From Candidatus Thiodiazotropha sp. (ex Myrtea sp. 'scaly one' KF741663) (GTDB lineage Bacteria > Pseudomonadota > Gammaproteobacteria > Chromatiales > Chromatiaceae), in contig JAHXIQ010000007.1 in the NCBI GenBank assembly GCA_025655555.1, positions 147,010-180,911 of the forward strand: a stretch of 33,902 nt of DNA. Reading direction: 5' to 3'. Shown one piece after another: positions 27,390-33,820 of this stretch (positions within the stretch are counted from its first letter, which is position 1; every line of letters starts with the position of its first letter). Under the pieces are notes generated by a model. It was not told where the DNA came from and made no database searches. It saw nothing but the letters and a program-made list of their open reading frames with translations. A program made the position numbers and the translations under genes.

Positions 27390-28189
27390 TGAGAGTCTGG
27401 ACAGTAGCCAATCAGAAAGGTGGCGTGGGTAAGACGACCACCAGTGTCTCTCTCGGTGGTCTGCTTTCTCAGTGGGGCCTGCGCACGCTGTTGATCGATA
27501 TTGATCCTCACGCCTCGCTCACCAGTTATTTCCGCTACGATCCCGATGTCCTCGAAGAGAGTGTCTACAGCCTGTTCAAAGGTGTTGCGGAAAAGCGGGA
27601 AGTCGATCCCGGCAGCCTGGTCTATCCCACAGGCACAGAGGGTCTGGATCTGATGCCGGCAGAGATGGCGCTCGCCACCCTGGACAGACAGGCCGGTCGC
27701 CTCGATGGCATGGGATTGGTGATCAAGCAGGCCTTACAGCAGCTTGAGGGACGCTATGATCACGTCATCCTCGACTGCCCACCGATTCTCGGTATTCTGA
27801 TGATCAATGCGATGGCGGCCTGTGAACAATTGGTCATTCCAGTACAGACGGAGTTTCTTGCGCTCAAAGGCCTGGAGCGCATGATCCATACCTTGCAAAT
27901 GGTGACGAAATCCCGCCATGTGCCGCTTCCCTATGTGATTGTGCCGACGATGTTCGATCGCCGGACCCGTGCATCCATCGATAGCCTGCGGGTGATGAAG
28001 GAGAGTTATCCGGAACATCTCTGGCATGGACTGATCCCTGTGGATACACAGTTCAGAGAGGCCAGCAAAGCCGGTATCCCACCCTCACTATTTTCTCCGC
28101 AGAGTCGAGGCATAACAGCCTATGGCCAGTTACTGCAGGACCTGATGCATGAACCCGATTTGGTTCCTATGGCCGGTGCGGGCACATGA
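27389..28189 (+). CDS. parC: ParA-like ATPase ParC, polar positioning of chemotaxis arrays
   Basis: 266 residues. The deviant Walker A NQKGGVGKTTTSVSLG (about 8-23), LLIDIDPHASLTSYF and the DCPPILGILMINAM switch region mark a ParA/Soj ATPase. Its place between motD and a CheW-like parP identifies it as ParC rather than a chromosome-partition ParA: no parB or parS-like site is nearby. In Vibrio, ParC recruits chemotaxis clusters to the cell pole and distributes them at division. ATGA overlap with parP indicates coupled translation. Confidence 0.9.
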   Translation: MRVWTVANQKGGVGKTTTSVSLGGLLSQWGLRTLLIDIDPHASLTSYFRYDPDVLEESVYSLFKGVAEKREVDPGSLVYPTGTEGLDLMPAEMALATLDRQAGRLDGMGLVIKQALQQLEGRYDHVILDCPPILGILMINAMAACEQLVIPVQTEFLALKGLERMIHTLQMVTKSRHVPLPYVIVPTMFDRRTRASIDSLRVMKESYPEHLWHGLIPVDTQFREASKAGIPPSLFSPQSRGITAYGQLLQDLMHEPDLVPMAGAGT

Positions 28190-28869
28190 CCGGTCAGGCA
28201 AAACCGCAAAAGACCAAGACGGTTGCCAAACCCGATGTGGCGTTGGCTGACTATCTGGATACCTTGCTGGCAGAGATCGACGCTGAGACGGCAAGGGTCA
28301 CCACAACTGAGCCGGCTAAAGCCGACACCGTGCAGGCCGATATCCTGCACAAGGGCGTAGCAGAATCCACGTTATCTCAGGATACTGCCTCACTTGAGGC
28401 AGTCGATGAGGTGCCCCGTCCTGCTGAAGTGCCGGACTGGGCTGAGTTGCCTTTCCAGGTGTTGATGTTCTCCGTGAACAAGATCAATTTGGCCGTCCCG
28501 CTGTCTCGACTCAGCGGCATCCTGACGTTAGAGGATAGAATCAGCCAATTGCCGGGTCAGCCGGCCTGGGCACTGGGGGTAGCGGTTAATCACGATACCA
28601 AGGTAGTGGTGGCGGATACACGCCGACTATTGATGCCTGAGGTGGTGTCAGATGAACTGGATACGTCGTCGCTTAAACATGTGCTCCTGATTGGCGAGGG
28701 TGAGCGGGGTCTGGCAGTGGATGCACTCAAAGGGACCGTTATGCTGGATAAGGAAGCCATACGCTGGCGTGGTGCCAAAGGCAGGCATCCCTGGTATGCA
28801 GGTATTATTATCGAGGAGCTGACGGCACTGCTCGATGTGGATGGGGTGATGGAGATGCTCGTCGCTTAA
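28186..28869 (+). CDS. parP: ParP, CheW-like adaptor linking CheA to ParC
   Basis: 227 residues. The N-terminal part (about 1-85) is low-complexity and charged. The C-terminal part (about 88-225) is a CheW-like domain (FQVLMFSVNKINLAVPLSRLSGIL, GVAVNHDTKVVVADTRRLLM). This is the ParP architecture, in which the C-terminal AIF region binds the CheA linker and the N-terminal part contacts ParC. It holds CheA in the polar array. The gene follows parC with a four-base overlap and precedes the canonical cheW. That it is ParP rather than a second CheW is inferred from this order and the long N-terminal extension. Confidence 0.88.
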   Translation: MTGQAKPQKTKTVAKPDVALADYLDTLLAEIDAETARVTTTEPAKADTVQADILHKGVAESTLSQDTASLEAVDEVPRPAEVPDWAELPFQVLMFSVNKINLAVPLSRLSGILTLEDRISQLPGQPAWALGVAVNHDTKVVVADTRRLLMPEVVSDELDTSSLKHVLLIGEGERGLAVDALKGTVMLDKEAIRWRGAKGRHPWYAGIIIEELTALLDVDGVMEMLVA

Positions 28870-28925
28870 GTATTGCCACACAACATGAGTGGCGACAAGA
28901 ATAGAGAAGACTGCGAGGTATAGTG

Positions 28926-29408
28926 ATGTCTCATACAGACGATGAAGAGGGTGGCGGTAGCCCGCTGATCCAGTTCGTAACGTTCATTCTCAAGGATGAA
29001 GTTTATGGCATTAATGTCATGCAGGTTCAGGAGGTACTGAGAGTCACTGAGATTGCACCGGTGCCGGGTGCACCTGCCTATGTGCTGGGTATCATCAATC
29101 TGCGCGGCAATGTGGTGACAGTTATCGACACCCGAACACGCTTCGGACTGCCTTCCACGGATATGGTCGATGCCAGCCGGATCATTGTGATTGAGTCGGA
29201 GAAACAGGTGGTCGGCATCCTGGTCGATGCAGTCGCCGAGGTTGTCGAGTTGGGCGAAGACGACATCGATGTGGCCCCCAATGTTGGAACGGACGATAGC
29301 TCTCGCTATATTCAGGGTGTGGCGACTCGGGAGGAGGGCCTGTTGATTCTGGTCGATCTGAACAAACTGTTGACCGATGAGGAGTGGCAGGAAATCAGCA
29401 TGTACTGA
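28926..29408 (+). CDS. cheW: chemotaxis coupling protein CheW
   Basis: 160 residues from ATG 28926, 6 bases after GAGGT (28915-28919); the GTG just before is too close to it. The CheW fold is clear: FVTFILKDEVYGINVMQVQEVL, PGAPAYVLGIINLRGNVVTVID, ASRIIVIE and EEGLLILVDLNKLLTDEE. CheW couples chemoreceptors to CheA. The family is usually about 150-165 residues. The gene lies 56 bases after parP. Confidence 0.95.
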   Translation: MSHTDDEEGGGSPLIQFVTFILKDEVYGINVMQVQEVLRVTEIAPVPGAPAYVLGIINLRGNVVTVIDTRTRFGLPSTDMVDASRIIVIESEKQVVGILVDAVAEVVELGEDDIDVAPNVGTDDSSRYIQGVATREEGLLILVDLNKLLTDEEWQEISMY

Positions 29409-29539
29409 GCCATTGCTGAACAGACCTGACCCTGAAGCGATTTTGACGCTATTCTTTTAGGACCTGTGAGCACTCATTCGCTTGCCGCTGCTATGCCAGA
29501 CAAAAGCTGCAGGCTGAGACGATGAAATTAGTGTTAACA

Positions 29540-29558
29540 GATTCTAAGAGATAGAATC
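29540..29558 (+). promoter_or_regulatory. 7-bp perfect hairpin in the leader of the small Pro/Lys-rich gene
   Basis: GATTCTA (29540-29546), loop AGAGA, TAGAATC (29552-29558). It ends 8 bases before the ribosome binding site GGAGG (29567-29571). No run of T follows, so it is more likely a leader structure or operator than a terminator. Confidence 0.3.
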
Positions 29559-29580
29559 CCTCTCATGGAGGATAACCGGT

Positions 29581-29754
29581 ATGCCTGAAATTGGAGAACA
29601 GTCACCGCTGAATCCGCTCTATCCCGTCAATCCGGCTAAACCGCCATTGAGACGTGAGAAACCCAAACCCACCGATGAAAAACAGCAGCGCAAACCCAAA
29701 CAGAACCCAAAGGATGAGGATGACGGGAAACCGCACATTGATGAGTATGCCTGA
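29581..29754 (+). CDS. small Pro/Lys-rich protein, 57 residues
   Basis: ATG 29581 follows GGAGG (29567-29571) with 9 bases spacing, a strong initiation site. The product is 57 residues with no hydrophobic segment. It starts MPEIGEQSPLNPLYPVNP, continues into a basic, Pro/Lys/Gln-rich middle and ends with an acidic patch and HIDEYA. The stop TGA overlaps the ATG of the DUF2802 gene by one base, so the two are coupled. Small proteins with this PLNPL start and IDEY end sit behind cheW in related flagellar clusters as far as I recall; the function is unknown. It probably lies unfolded on its own and binds a partner through its charged tail. Confidence 0.75.
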   Translation: MPEIGEQSPLNPLYPVNPAKPPLRREKPKPTDEKQQRKPKQNPKDEDDGKPHIDEYA

Positions 29755-30146
29755 TGCCAGCTGACACATCCCTGGTGTGGGTCGTCATACTATTCTTAGT
29801 GGTAATGGTCACTATCCAATGGATTGTCTATCTGCGTCTGGAATCCCGTCGTCGAGAGACCCGGGCACAACAGAAGCGCGATATTGAAACCCTCAAGCAG
29901 ACCGTAGGCGCACTCTGTTCCAGCGCTGTCGGTGTTGACAAGCGGGTGAATAAACTGGAACGCCATGGCAGGGATCTGGAGGAGCGGCAGGAGTATTACG
30001 AACAGCAAAATCAGGCTGGCGATCCCCCTTATACGGATGCCATTCGGATGGTGCAGGATGGCGCAGGTCCGGAGCAGCTTATCAGAGAACTGGGCATCAG
30101 CCGGGATGCTGCCGACCTGATTATTATGATGCACGGCATCAAATGA
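29754..30146 (+). CDS. DUF2802 family membrane protein
   Basis: 130 residues. One N-terminal membrane helix (LVWVVILFLVVMVTIQWIVYL, about 6-27) is followed by a charged coiled-coil region (about 28-90) and a small conserved C-terminal block (YTDAIRMVQDGAGPEQLIRELGISRDAADLIIMMHG). This matches the DUF2802 family that sits directly behind cheW in Pseudomonas-type clusters. The end block looks like a small helix-turn-helix-like helical bundle. It overlaps the preceding small gene (TGATG). Function unknown; a role at the polar array or motor is suggested only by its position. Confidence 0.8.
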   Translation: MPADTSLVWVVILFLVVMVTIQWIVYLRLESRRRETRAQQKRDIETLKQTVGALCSSAVGVDKRVNKLERHGRDLEERQEYYEQQNQAGDPPYTDAIRMVQDGAGPEQLIRELGISRDAADLIIMMHGIK

Positions 30147-30164
30147 CGCCTGGATATTCAGGCG
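30147..30164 (+). terminator. possible terminator hairpin at the end of the motility cluster
   Basis: CGCCTG (30147-30152), six-base loop, CAGGCG (30159-30164), directly after the DUF2802 stop codon. The stem is strong but no T run follows, so it may instead be an mRNA-end stabiliser. Confidence 0.35.
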
Positions 30165-30225
30165 CTAAGACGGCACTATTATTGATCTCATCGCCCTCAT
30201 TTCTGACTCAGTAACACGATAGATC

Positions 30226-30753
30226 ATGCTCAACACACAGCTGCCGGTTATCGGTTTTGCCGCCTTCAGCGGTACCGGAAAGACAACCCTTCTCAAGCAG
30301 GTCATACCTTTACTTCGTGCACAGGGACTTCGTCCCGGCCTGATCAAGCATGCGCACCATCAGGTGGAGTTTGATAAACCCGGCAAAGACAGCTACGAAC
30401 TACGCAAAGCCGGAGCAGGGCAGGTGTTGCTGGCCAGTGCCAACCGCTGGGCATTGATGGCGGAGGAGTCAGAGACAAGCGAACCGGAACTTCCCGTGTT
30501 GCTGGCAAGGATGGATCTTTCAGTCCTGGATCTGGTGCTGGTCGAAGGTTTTCGCCATCTCTCATTTCCAAAGATAGAACTGCATCGCCCATCCCTGGGT
30601 AAGCCATTATTGTTTGAACAGGATGACTCAATCATCGCCATCGCAAGCGATGAACCGATCAGCCATCCCTGTGAATTACCACAGCTTGATCTGAATGATC
30701 CTCCCGCCATCGCCGAATTCATCAGACATTACTGTGCAAGTGCATCGGCATAA
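30226..30753 (+). CDS. mobB: molybdopterin-guanine dinucleotide biosynthesis adaptor MobB
   Basis: 175 residues. P-loop FSGTGKTT (about 14-21) follows the N-terminal beta strand PVIGFAAF. Other family marks are GLIKHAHHQVEFDKPGKDSY, the LVEGFRH motif and a C-terminal IAIASDEPI. MobB is a GTP-binding partner of MobA in attaching GMP to molybdopterin for enzymes such as formate dehydrogenase and nitrate or DMSO reductases. Length matches E. coli MobB. It stands alone, 79 bases after DUF2802, with no mobA in the window, so it is not part of the motility unit. Confidence 0.92.
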   Translation: MLNTQLPVIGFAAFSGTGKTTLLKQVIPLLRAQGLRPGLIKHAHHQVEFDKPGKDSYELRKAGAGQVLLASANRWALMAEESETSEPELPVLLARMDLSVLDLVLVEGFRHLSFPKIELHRPSLGKPLLFEQDDSIIAIASDEPISHPCELPQLDLNDPPAIAEFIRHYCASASA

Positions 30754-30804
30754 CAGTTTTTGGTGTGGTTGGGCCGCACCCTAATTTACTTTCCGAACTG
30801 ATCC

Positions 30805-30909
30805 GTAGGTTGGGCCGACGCAGGAGGCCCAACAATCCACATCCTTTCCTGAGTCTGGCTCGAAAATTCGCACTGGAGATGTTGGGCCTCCTGCGTCGGC
30901 CCAACCTAC
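30805..30909. repeat. REPIN-like element: two inverted copies of a palindromic repeat
   Basis: Arms at 30805-30834 and 30880-30909 are perfect 30-base reverse complements separated by 45 bases. Each arm is itself a hairpin: GTTGGGCC, nine bases, GGCCCAAC. A third, partial copy (GTTGGGCCGC) lies at about 30769-30778. Pairs of REP sequences in inverted orientation are the standard REPIN form, mobilised by RAYT transposases in other bacteria; no RAYT gene is in the window. The rest of 30754-31033 shows no gene. Confidence 0.8.
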
Positions 30910-31033
30910 ACGCTTTTCATGTAGGCCATTTACGTCAGTAGTAGCAGTTTATTGCCAAGATTAACAACGTCGCAGCTGAGTTATTTGGCCGCAAGATCAC
31001 CGTCCGTGGCTTGTTCTGAGCTTCCTTAGAGAA

Positions 31034-31864
31034 TTATTTCTCCGCCGTGATATAGCAAATCCATCCGGCATCCGCATCACCTTCCGTGACAGGCACGAAT
31101 TCACCGTCAGGCTCTCCGTCCTCGTCGAATCCCTGCCAGTAGAAGGTCACTTTGCTGAAGCCGGTCTCATCCAACAGCTCACGGATCTCGGGCAGGCTCC
31201 ATAGCCGCCAGTCGTAGCTGAAGGCGCGCTCCATGCGGGAGCCATCCTCGAAATCGAAATGGATATGGCAGATCAGATTGCCACTGATGGGCTCATACTT
31301 CTCCTGCTCCCAAGTATAGGTGAAAGTGGTGTCACCATCTTCGATATCACGCTCTTCTTCGATATCTTTATAGGACTCATAACCGCCATAGGCGTCCATA
31401 AAGAGGATGCCGTCATCCGCAAGCTGACTGTGTACGCGCTTGAAGTAGCGCTTCAGCTGCTTGCGCTCCTTAAACAGCCAGTAGCTGAAATTCATCGCGG
31501 AGATGACCTCGATCGGCTCGGTCTTAACCGTGAGGACATTCTCCTCCAGGAGTGAGATACGTTTACGCTCCGAGGGCTTAAGCCTGCCTAGCTGATGGGT
31601 GCGTCCCCAGTCGAGTACTTCCCCATCCAGATCGACACCGATGGCACGATTGAATTTACGTCGCCGGACCCATTCGCAGCAGACATTGGCGGTACCGCAA
31701 AAGTCCTCCCTCAGTAGCCTGGCCCTGCGACCCCGCAGTTTTTTAAAGGTATCGTCAACGAAGTCGATCTCCGCCTCGGAACACTGGACGGAGAGCTCAT
31801 ATAGTCGATGGCGATCTGCCGATTCCGCAATTTTAGGAGATGATTTCTTCTTTCTCTTACCCAT
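31034..31864 (-). CDS. class I SAM-dependent methyltransferase
   Basis: 276 residues. After a basic N terminus (MGKRKKKSSPK) comes a Rossmann-type methyltransferase domain. Motif I is modified to LLREDFCGTANVCCEW, followed by the acidic residue of beta 2 in IGVDLDGEVL and the motif IV-like MNFSYWLF segment. A C-terminal beta-rich part ends FYWQGFDEDGEPDGEF and WICYITAEK. The EDFCGTA version of motif I defines a specific uncharacterised methyltransferase family; I cannot name its substrate. Small molecules are more likely than DNA because no target-recognition domain is present. Transcribed alone towards mobB, with the REPIN between. Confidence 0.82.
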   Translation of the reverse strand: MGKRKKKSSPKIAESADRHRLYELSVQCSEAEIDFVDDTFKKLRGRRARLLREDFCGTANVCCEWVRRRKFNRAIGVDLDGEVLDWGRTHQLGRLKPSERKRISLLEENVLTVKTEPIEVISAMNFSYWLFKERKQLKRYFKRVHSQLADDGILFMDAYGGYESYKDIEEERDIEDGDTTFTYTWEQEKYEPISGNLICHIHFDFEDGSRMERAFSYDWRLWSLPEIRELLDETGFSKVTFYWQGFDEDGEPDGEFVPVTEGDADAGWICYITAEK

Positions 31865-31982
31865 GTTTCTACTGCTCGTGATTCATCAAATAAGGGTTAA
31901 ATTCTTGTGGATATCGTCAATCTTTGACGGATAAAGCCTGAACTATACTCCTATCAGAAGAGAGATCATAAAGGAGGCTGAC

Positions 31983-32453
31983 ATGGCCATTGCAATCACA
32001 CTTCAAGAGTATCTGCAGAACCATGACCTCGACTATGAGGAGATCGACCATCGACCCACGGACTCAGCACTGATGAGCTCAGAAGCCGCTCGTATCCCGG
32101 GTGACCGGATGGCCAAATCGGTACTGCTGGGAGATGACGAGCGCTACCTGCTGGCAGTGATTCCTGCCACTCACCGCTTACGGCTTGATCAAGTCGAACG
32201 CCTGACAGGACGCAAATTCACCCTGATATCCGAAGACGAACTCGAAGATGCCTTCTCCGACTGCGAAGCCGGCGCGGTTCCCCCCATCGGCATGCCCTAC
32301 GGCATCGAAACGCTGGTCGATTCAAACCTCATGTGCCAGCCGGACATTTACTGCGAATCGGGCGATCACGGAAAACTCCTCCACATGCCAGCCCGTACCT
32401 TCCGCATGGCGGAAGAGGACGCAATCGTAGCCGAGATAGGCACACACCTATAG
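31983..32453 (+). CDS. YbaK/EbsC-family aminoacyl-tRNA deacylase
   Basis: 156 residues, ATG 31983 preceded by AAAGGAGG, a near-perfect ribosome binding site. The YbaK fold marks are the catalytic-site Lys in DRMAKSVLL, the VIPATHRLRLDQV segment and the loop GAVPPIGMPYGI. Free-standing members hydrolyse mischarged tRNAs (for example Cys-tRNAPro by YbaK, Ala-tRNAPro by ProXp-ala). Exact specificity cannot be read from sequence. It is the last protein gene before the tRNA-Ser. Confidence 0.85.
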   Translation: MAIAITLQEYLQNHDLDYEEIDHRPTDSALMSSEAARIPGDRMAKSVLLGDDERYLLAVIPATHRLRLDQVERLTGRKFTLISEDELEDAFSDCEAGAVPPIGMPYGIETLVDSNLMCQPDIYCESGDHGKLLHMPARTFRMAEEDAIVAEIGTHL

Positions 32454-32478
32454 CGTTTTCGCTCAGACACCGGGCAAT

Positions 32479-32507
32479 TTGCTTCCGGACCGGAAGTGGT
32501 TTAACCT
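32479..32507 (+). promoter_or_regulatory. possible tRNA-Ser promoter
   Basis: TTGCTT (32479-32484), a 17-base spacer and TAACCT (32502-32507) give sigma-70 spacing, followed by a GC-rich discriminator (TGCGCC) typical of stringently controlled tRNA promoters. Each hexamer matches only about half the consensus. A perfect 15-base palindrome, CTTCCGGACCGGAAG (32482-32496), lies inside it and could be an operator or part of a terminator for the upstream gene. Confidence 0.35.
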
Positions 32508-32523
32508 TGCGCCTCCAAAATCC

Positions 32524-32614
32524 GGAGAGATGTCCGAGTGGCTGAAGGAGCACGCCTGGAAAGTGTGTATACGTTCATAGCGTATCGAGGGTTCGAATCC
32601 CTCTCTCTCCGCCA
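32524..32614 (+). tRNA. tRNA-Ser (anticodon GGA)
   Basis: Acceptor stem GGAGAGA (32524-32530) pairs with TCTCTCC (32604-32610), followed by G and an encoded CCA (32612-32614). Anticodon arm CACGC/GTGTG (32551-32567) carries GGA at 32558-32560, reading UCC and UCU. A long variable arm (ATACG against CGTAT) is the mark of a class II tRNA such as Ser. T arm GAGGG-TTCGAAT-CCCTC is intact. The 3' end is duplicated in inverted orientation downstream. Confidence 0.96.
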
Positions 32615-32649
32615 AATAAAAAGGGGCCCAGCCGGGCCCCTTTTTTATT
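32615..32649 (+). terminator. strong intrinsic terminator after tRNA-Ser
   Basis: GGGGCCC (32623-32629), loop AGCC, GGGCCCC (32634-32640), then six T. Flanking A- and T-rich tails (AATAAAAA and TTTTTTATT) extend the pairing, so it may work in both directions. It forms the centre of a larger palindrome that includes the tRNA 3' end. Confidence 0.92.
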
Positions 32650-32990
32650 TGGCGGAGAGAGAGATTTAGATTCGAACCCTTCGTTCGACCAGGAGCGAAG
32701 CGACGCAGGACACCGCAGCGCAGCGAAGGTGCCCCGAAGGGGTGAGTCTGTGAAGCAGACGAATCAATCCCTCCCCCAGTCCACTACCAAGCAAAGGAGT
32801 CTCTCGGCCCCTTTTTTATTTGGCGGAGAGAGAGGTTTAGATTCGAACCCTTCGTTCGACCAGGAGCGAAGCGACGCAGGACACCGCAGCAAAGCGCAGG
32901 CGCCCGAAGTGAGTGCCCTTGGGGTGCGCCCCGAAGGGGTGAGTCAAAGGCGAATCAATCCCTCCCCTCAGTCCACTCCCAAGCAAAGAC
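32635..32990. repeat. two tandem units (about 171 bases) carrying inverted degenerate tRNA-Ser 3' ends
   Basis: Unit 1 runs from 32635 to 32805 and unit 2 from 32806 to about 32990. The first 85 bases of each are almost identical (one substitution in the tRNA-like part), from GGCCCCTTTTTTATTTGGCG to the CACCGCAGC block. The rest is similar with indels (CCCCGAAGGGGTGAGTC, GAATCAATCCCTCCCC, AGTCCACT, CCAAGCAAAG). Each unit begins with the terminator half and a reversed tRNA-Ser end in which the T-loop TTCGAA is kept but the T-stem partner is spoiled (ATTTA or GTTTA in place of the CCC side). A third, short echo (CCCCGAAGGGGTGAG) lies at 32993-33007. Confidence 0.75.
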
Positions 32991-33447
32991 ACCCCGAAGG
33001 GGTGAGCCAAAAGTGAATCACAAGCTGCTTATGATTGCGCAAAACATCGTCGAGCAACGACGATGGCCCATAGTGCGAGTAATCCCTTCCATCAGCCAGT
33101 CCCCAAACAGGTGCATGATTGACATAATCGGCCGCGGCAACCCCCAAAATCACAGCACACTCAGTTAATAATCCCACCCGCGACTTATTGAACATCGGCA
33201 GCGTACCGATTTGTTCCACCGACAGGGCCAATACCCTCGTTGATGAGGCAAAAAGCCCGGTGCGGTCTGCACAAAGCGCAATAAGCGAAGAAAATAACTC
33301 AGGCAACGAGGCCAAAAGCTCCGATAACGAAGAAATAAACACAACGAACGAAGAAAATAGCACCAATAACGAAGCACCCGGACTGAACTGTCGAAGATCC
33401 CAAAACAAAATGGAGCGGTGGTGAAGAACAATCTTGAGTATTTTCAA
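32968..33447 (-). CDS. doubtful open frame, possibly a gene remnant
   Basis: A 159-codon minus-strand frame. Its middle part (KSRVGLLTECAVILGVAA, then an Asp/Tyr/Gly-rich segment) has normal protein character. Its N-terminal part is a product of the 21-base repeats, read here as a hydrophobic heptad pattern of Leu, Phe and Ser. The C-terminal codons lie in the tandem tRNA-end repeat. No ribosome binding site or family is visible. It may be a remnant of a mobile or recently degraded gene. Confidence 0.2.
   Translation of the reverse strand: MKILKIVLHHRSILFWDLRQFSPGASLLVLFSSFVVFISSLSELLASLPELFSSLIALCADRTGLFASSTRVLALSVEQIGTLPMFNKSRVGLLTECAVILGVAAADYVNHAPVWGLADGRDYSHYGPSSLLDDVLRNHKQLVIHFWLTPSGCLCLGVD
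33279..33383. repeat. degenerate 21-nt tandem repeat (about five units)
   Basis: Units start with AACGAAG or AGCGAAG and recur every 21 bases (AGCGAAGAAAATAACTCAGG, AACGAGGCCAAAAGCTCCGA, AACGAAGAAATAAACACAAC, AACGAAGAAAATAGCACCAA, AACGAAGCACCC). Since 21 is a multiple of three, both strands read through as seven-residue repeats: on the plus strand NE[EA] followed by Ser/Thr/Asn, on the minus strand a hydrophobic pattern. Neither strand has a clear gene. Confidence 0.6.
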
Positions 33448-33748
33448 TTGTTACTGGCCCCTTTGGCTTCATTCTGACAAAAGCGCAATGAATCAATGAG
33501 TTATGAAGCTTGATCACCAATTTTCAGAATGCTTTTAAGCATAAAAATTGTTATCGAAAGAACATCGTCGAGAACGATTCAACTGATTGAGATGACCTCA
33601 ATCAAATTCACTTTAAGGAACTATCTGTTAACCTACTGACGAACAACGGAAAACCCTCTAAGGCAGGATGCTGGCTGTCTCTAACAACCCTCCCATCTTG
33701 CCCATCCGGGCGATTCTTCCGGCCATGAGTACATAAAGAGAATTTTAT
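33448..33748. other. gene-free stretch
   Basis: No convincing gene on either strand. The only structure is a hairpin GATTGAG (33585-33591) / CTCAATC (33597-33603) with loop ATGAC. The motif ACATCGTCGAG near 33562 repeats one near 33044. Confidence 0.4.
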
Positions 33749-33820
33749 GCAAGATATCGCAATATCAGTGCGAGCAATATATTCCAATATCTGTGCGTGC
33801 AAGATAATACGCTGTTGCAC
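33749..33820. repeat. iteron-like direct repeats with 25-bp period
   Basis: Unit 1 (33749-33773) and unit 2 (33774-33798) share GCAA.ATAT..CAATATC.GTGCG; unit 3 (33799-33820) starts GCAAGATA and then diverges. They abut without spacers. The AT-rich flank holds a perfect palindrome GATTATATAATC (33854-33865) and a hairpin GCCATTA / TAATGGC (33868-33885). Iterons of an element origin, or binding sites for a recombinase or regulator, are possible; no replication gene is in view. Confidence 0.5.

Noticed and set aside
29441..29460. AGCG/CGCT hairpin followed by T-rich bases after cheW as a terminator
   Set aside because: Only four stem pairs and an interrupted T run.
32615..33050. CRISPR array suspected from repeated blocks near the tRNA
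   Set aside because: Units are about 171 bases with no regular short repeat and spacer pattern, and no cas genes are present.
33188..33424. Plus-strand Asn/Glu-rich frame of 78 codons
   Set aside because: Composed mostly of the 21-nt repeat, with no ribosome binding site and a competing minus-strand frame; reported only as a repeat.
33608..33820. 70-codon minus-strand frame at the right end
   Set aside because: It starts inside the 25-bp repeats, has no ribosome binding site and no protein family; more likely chance.
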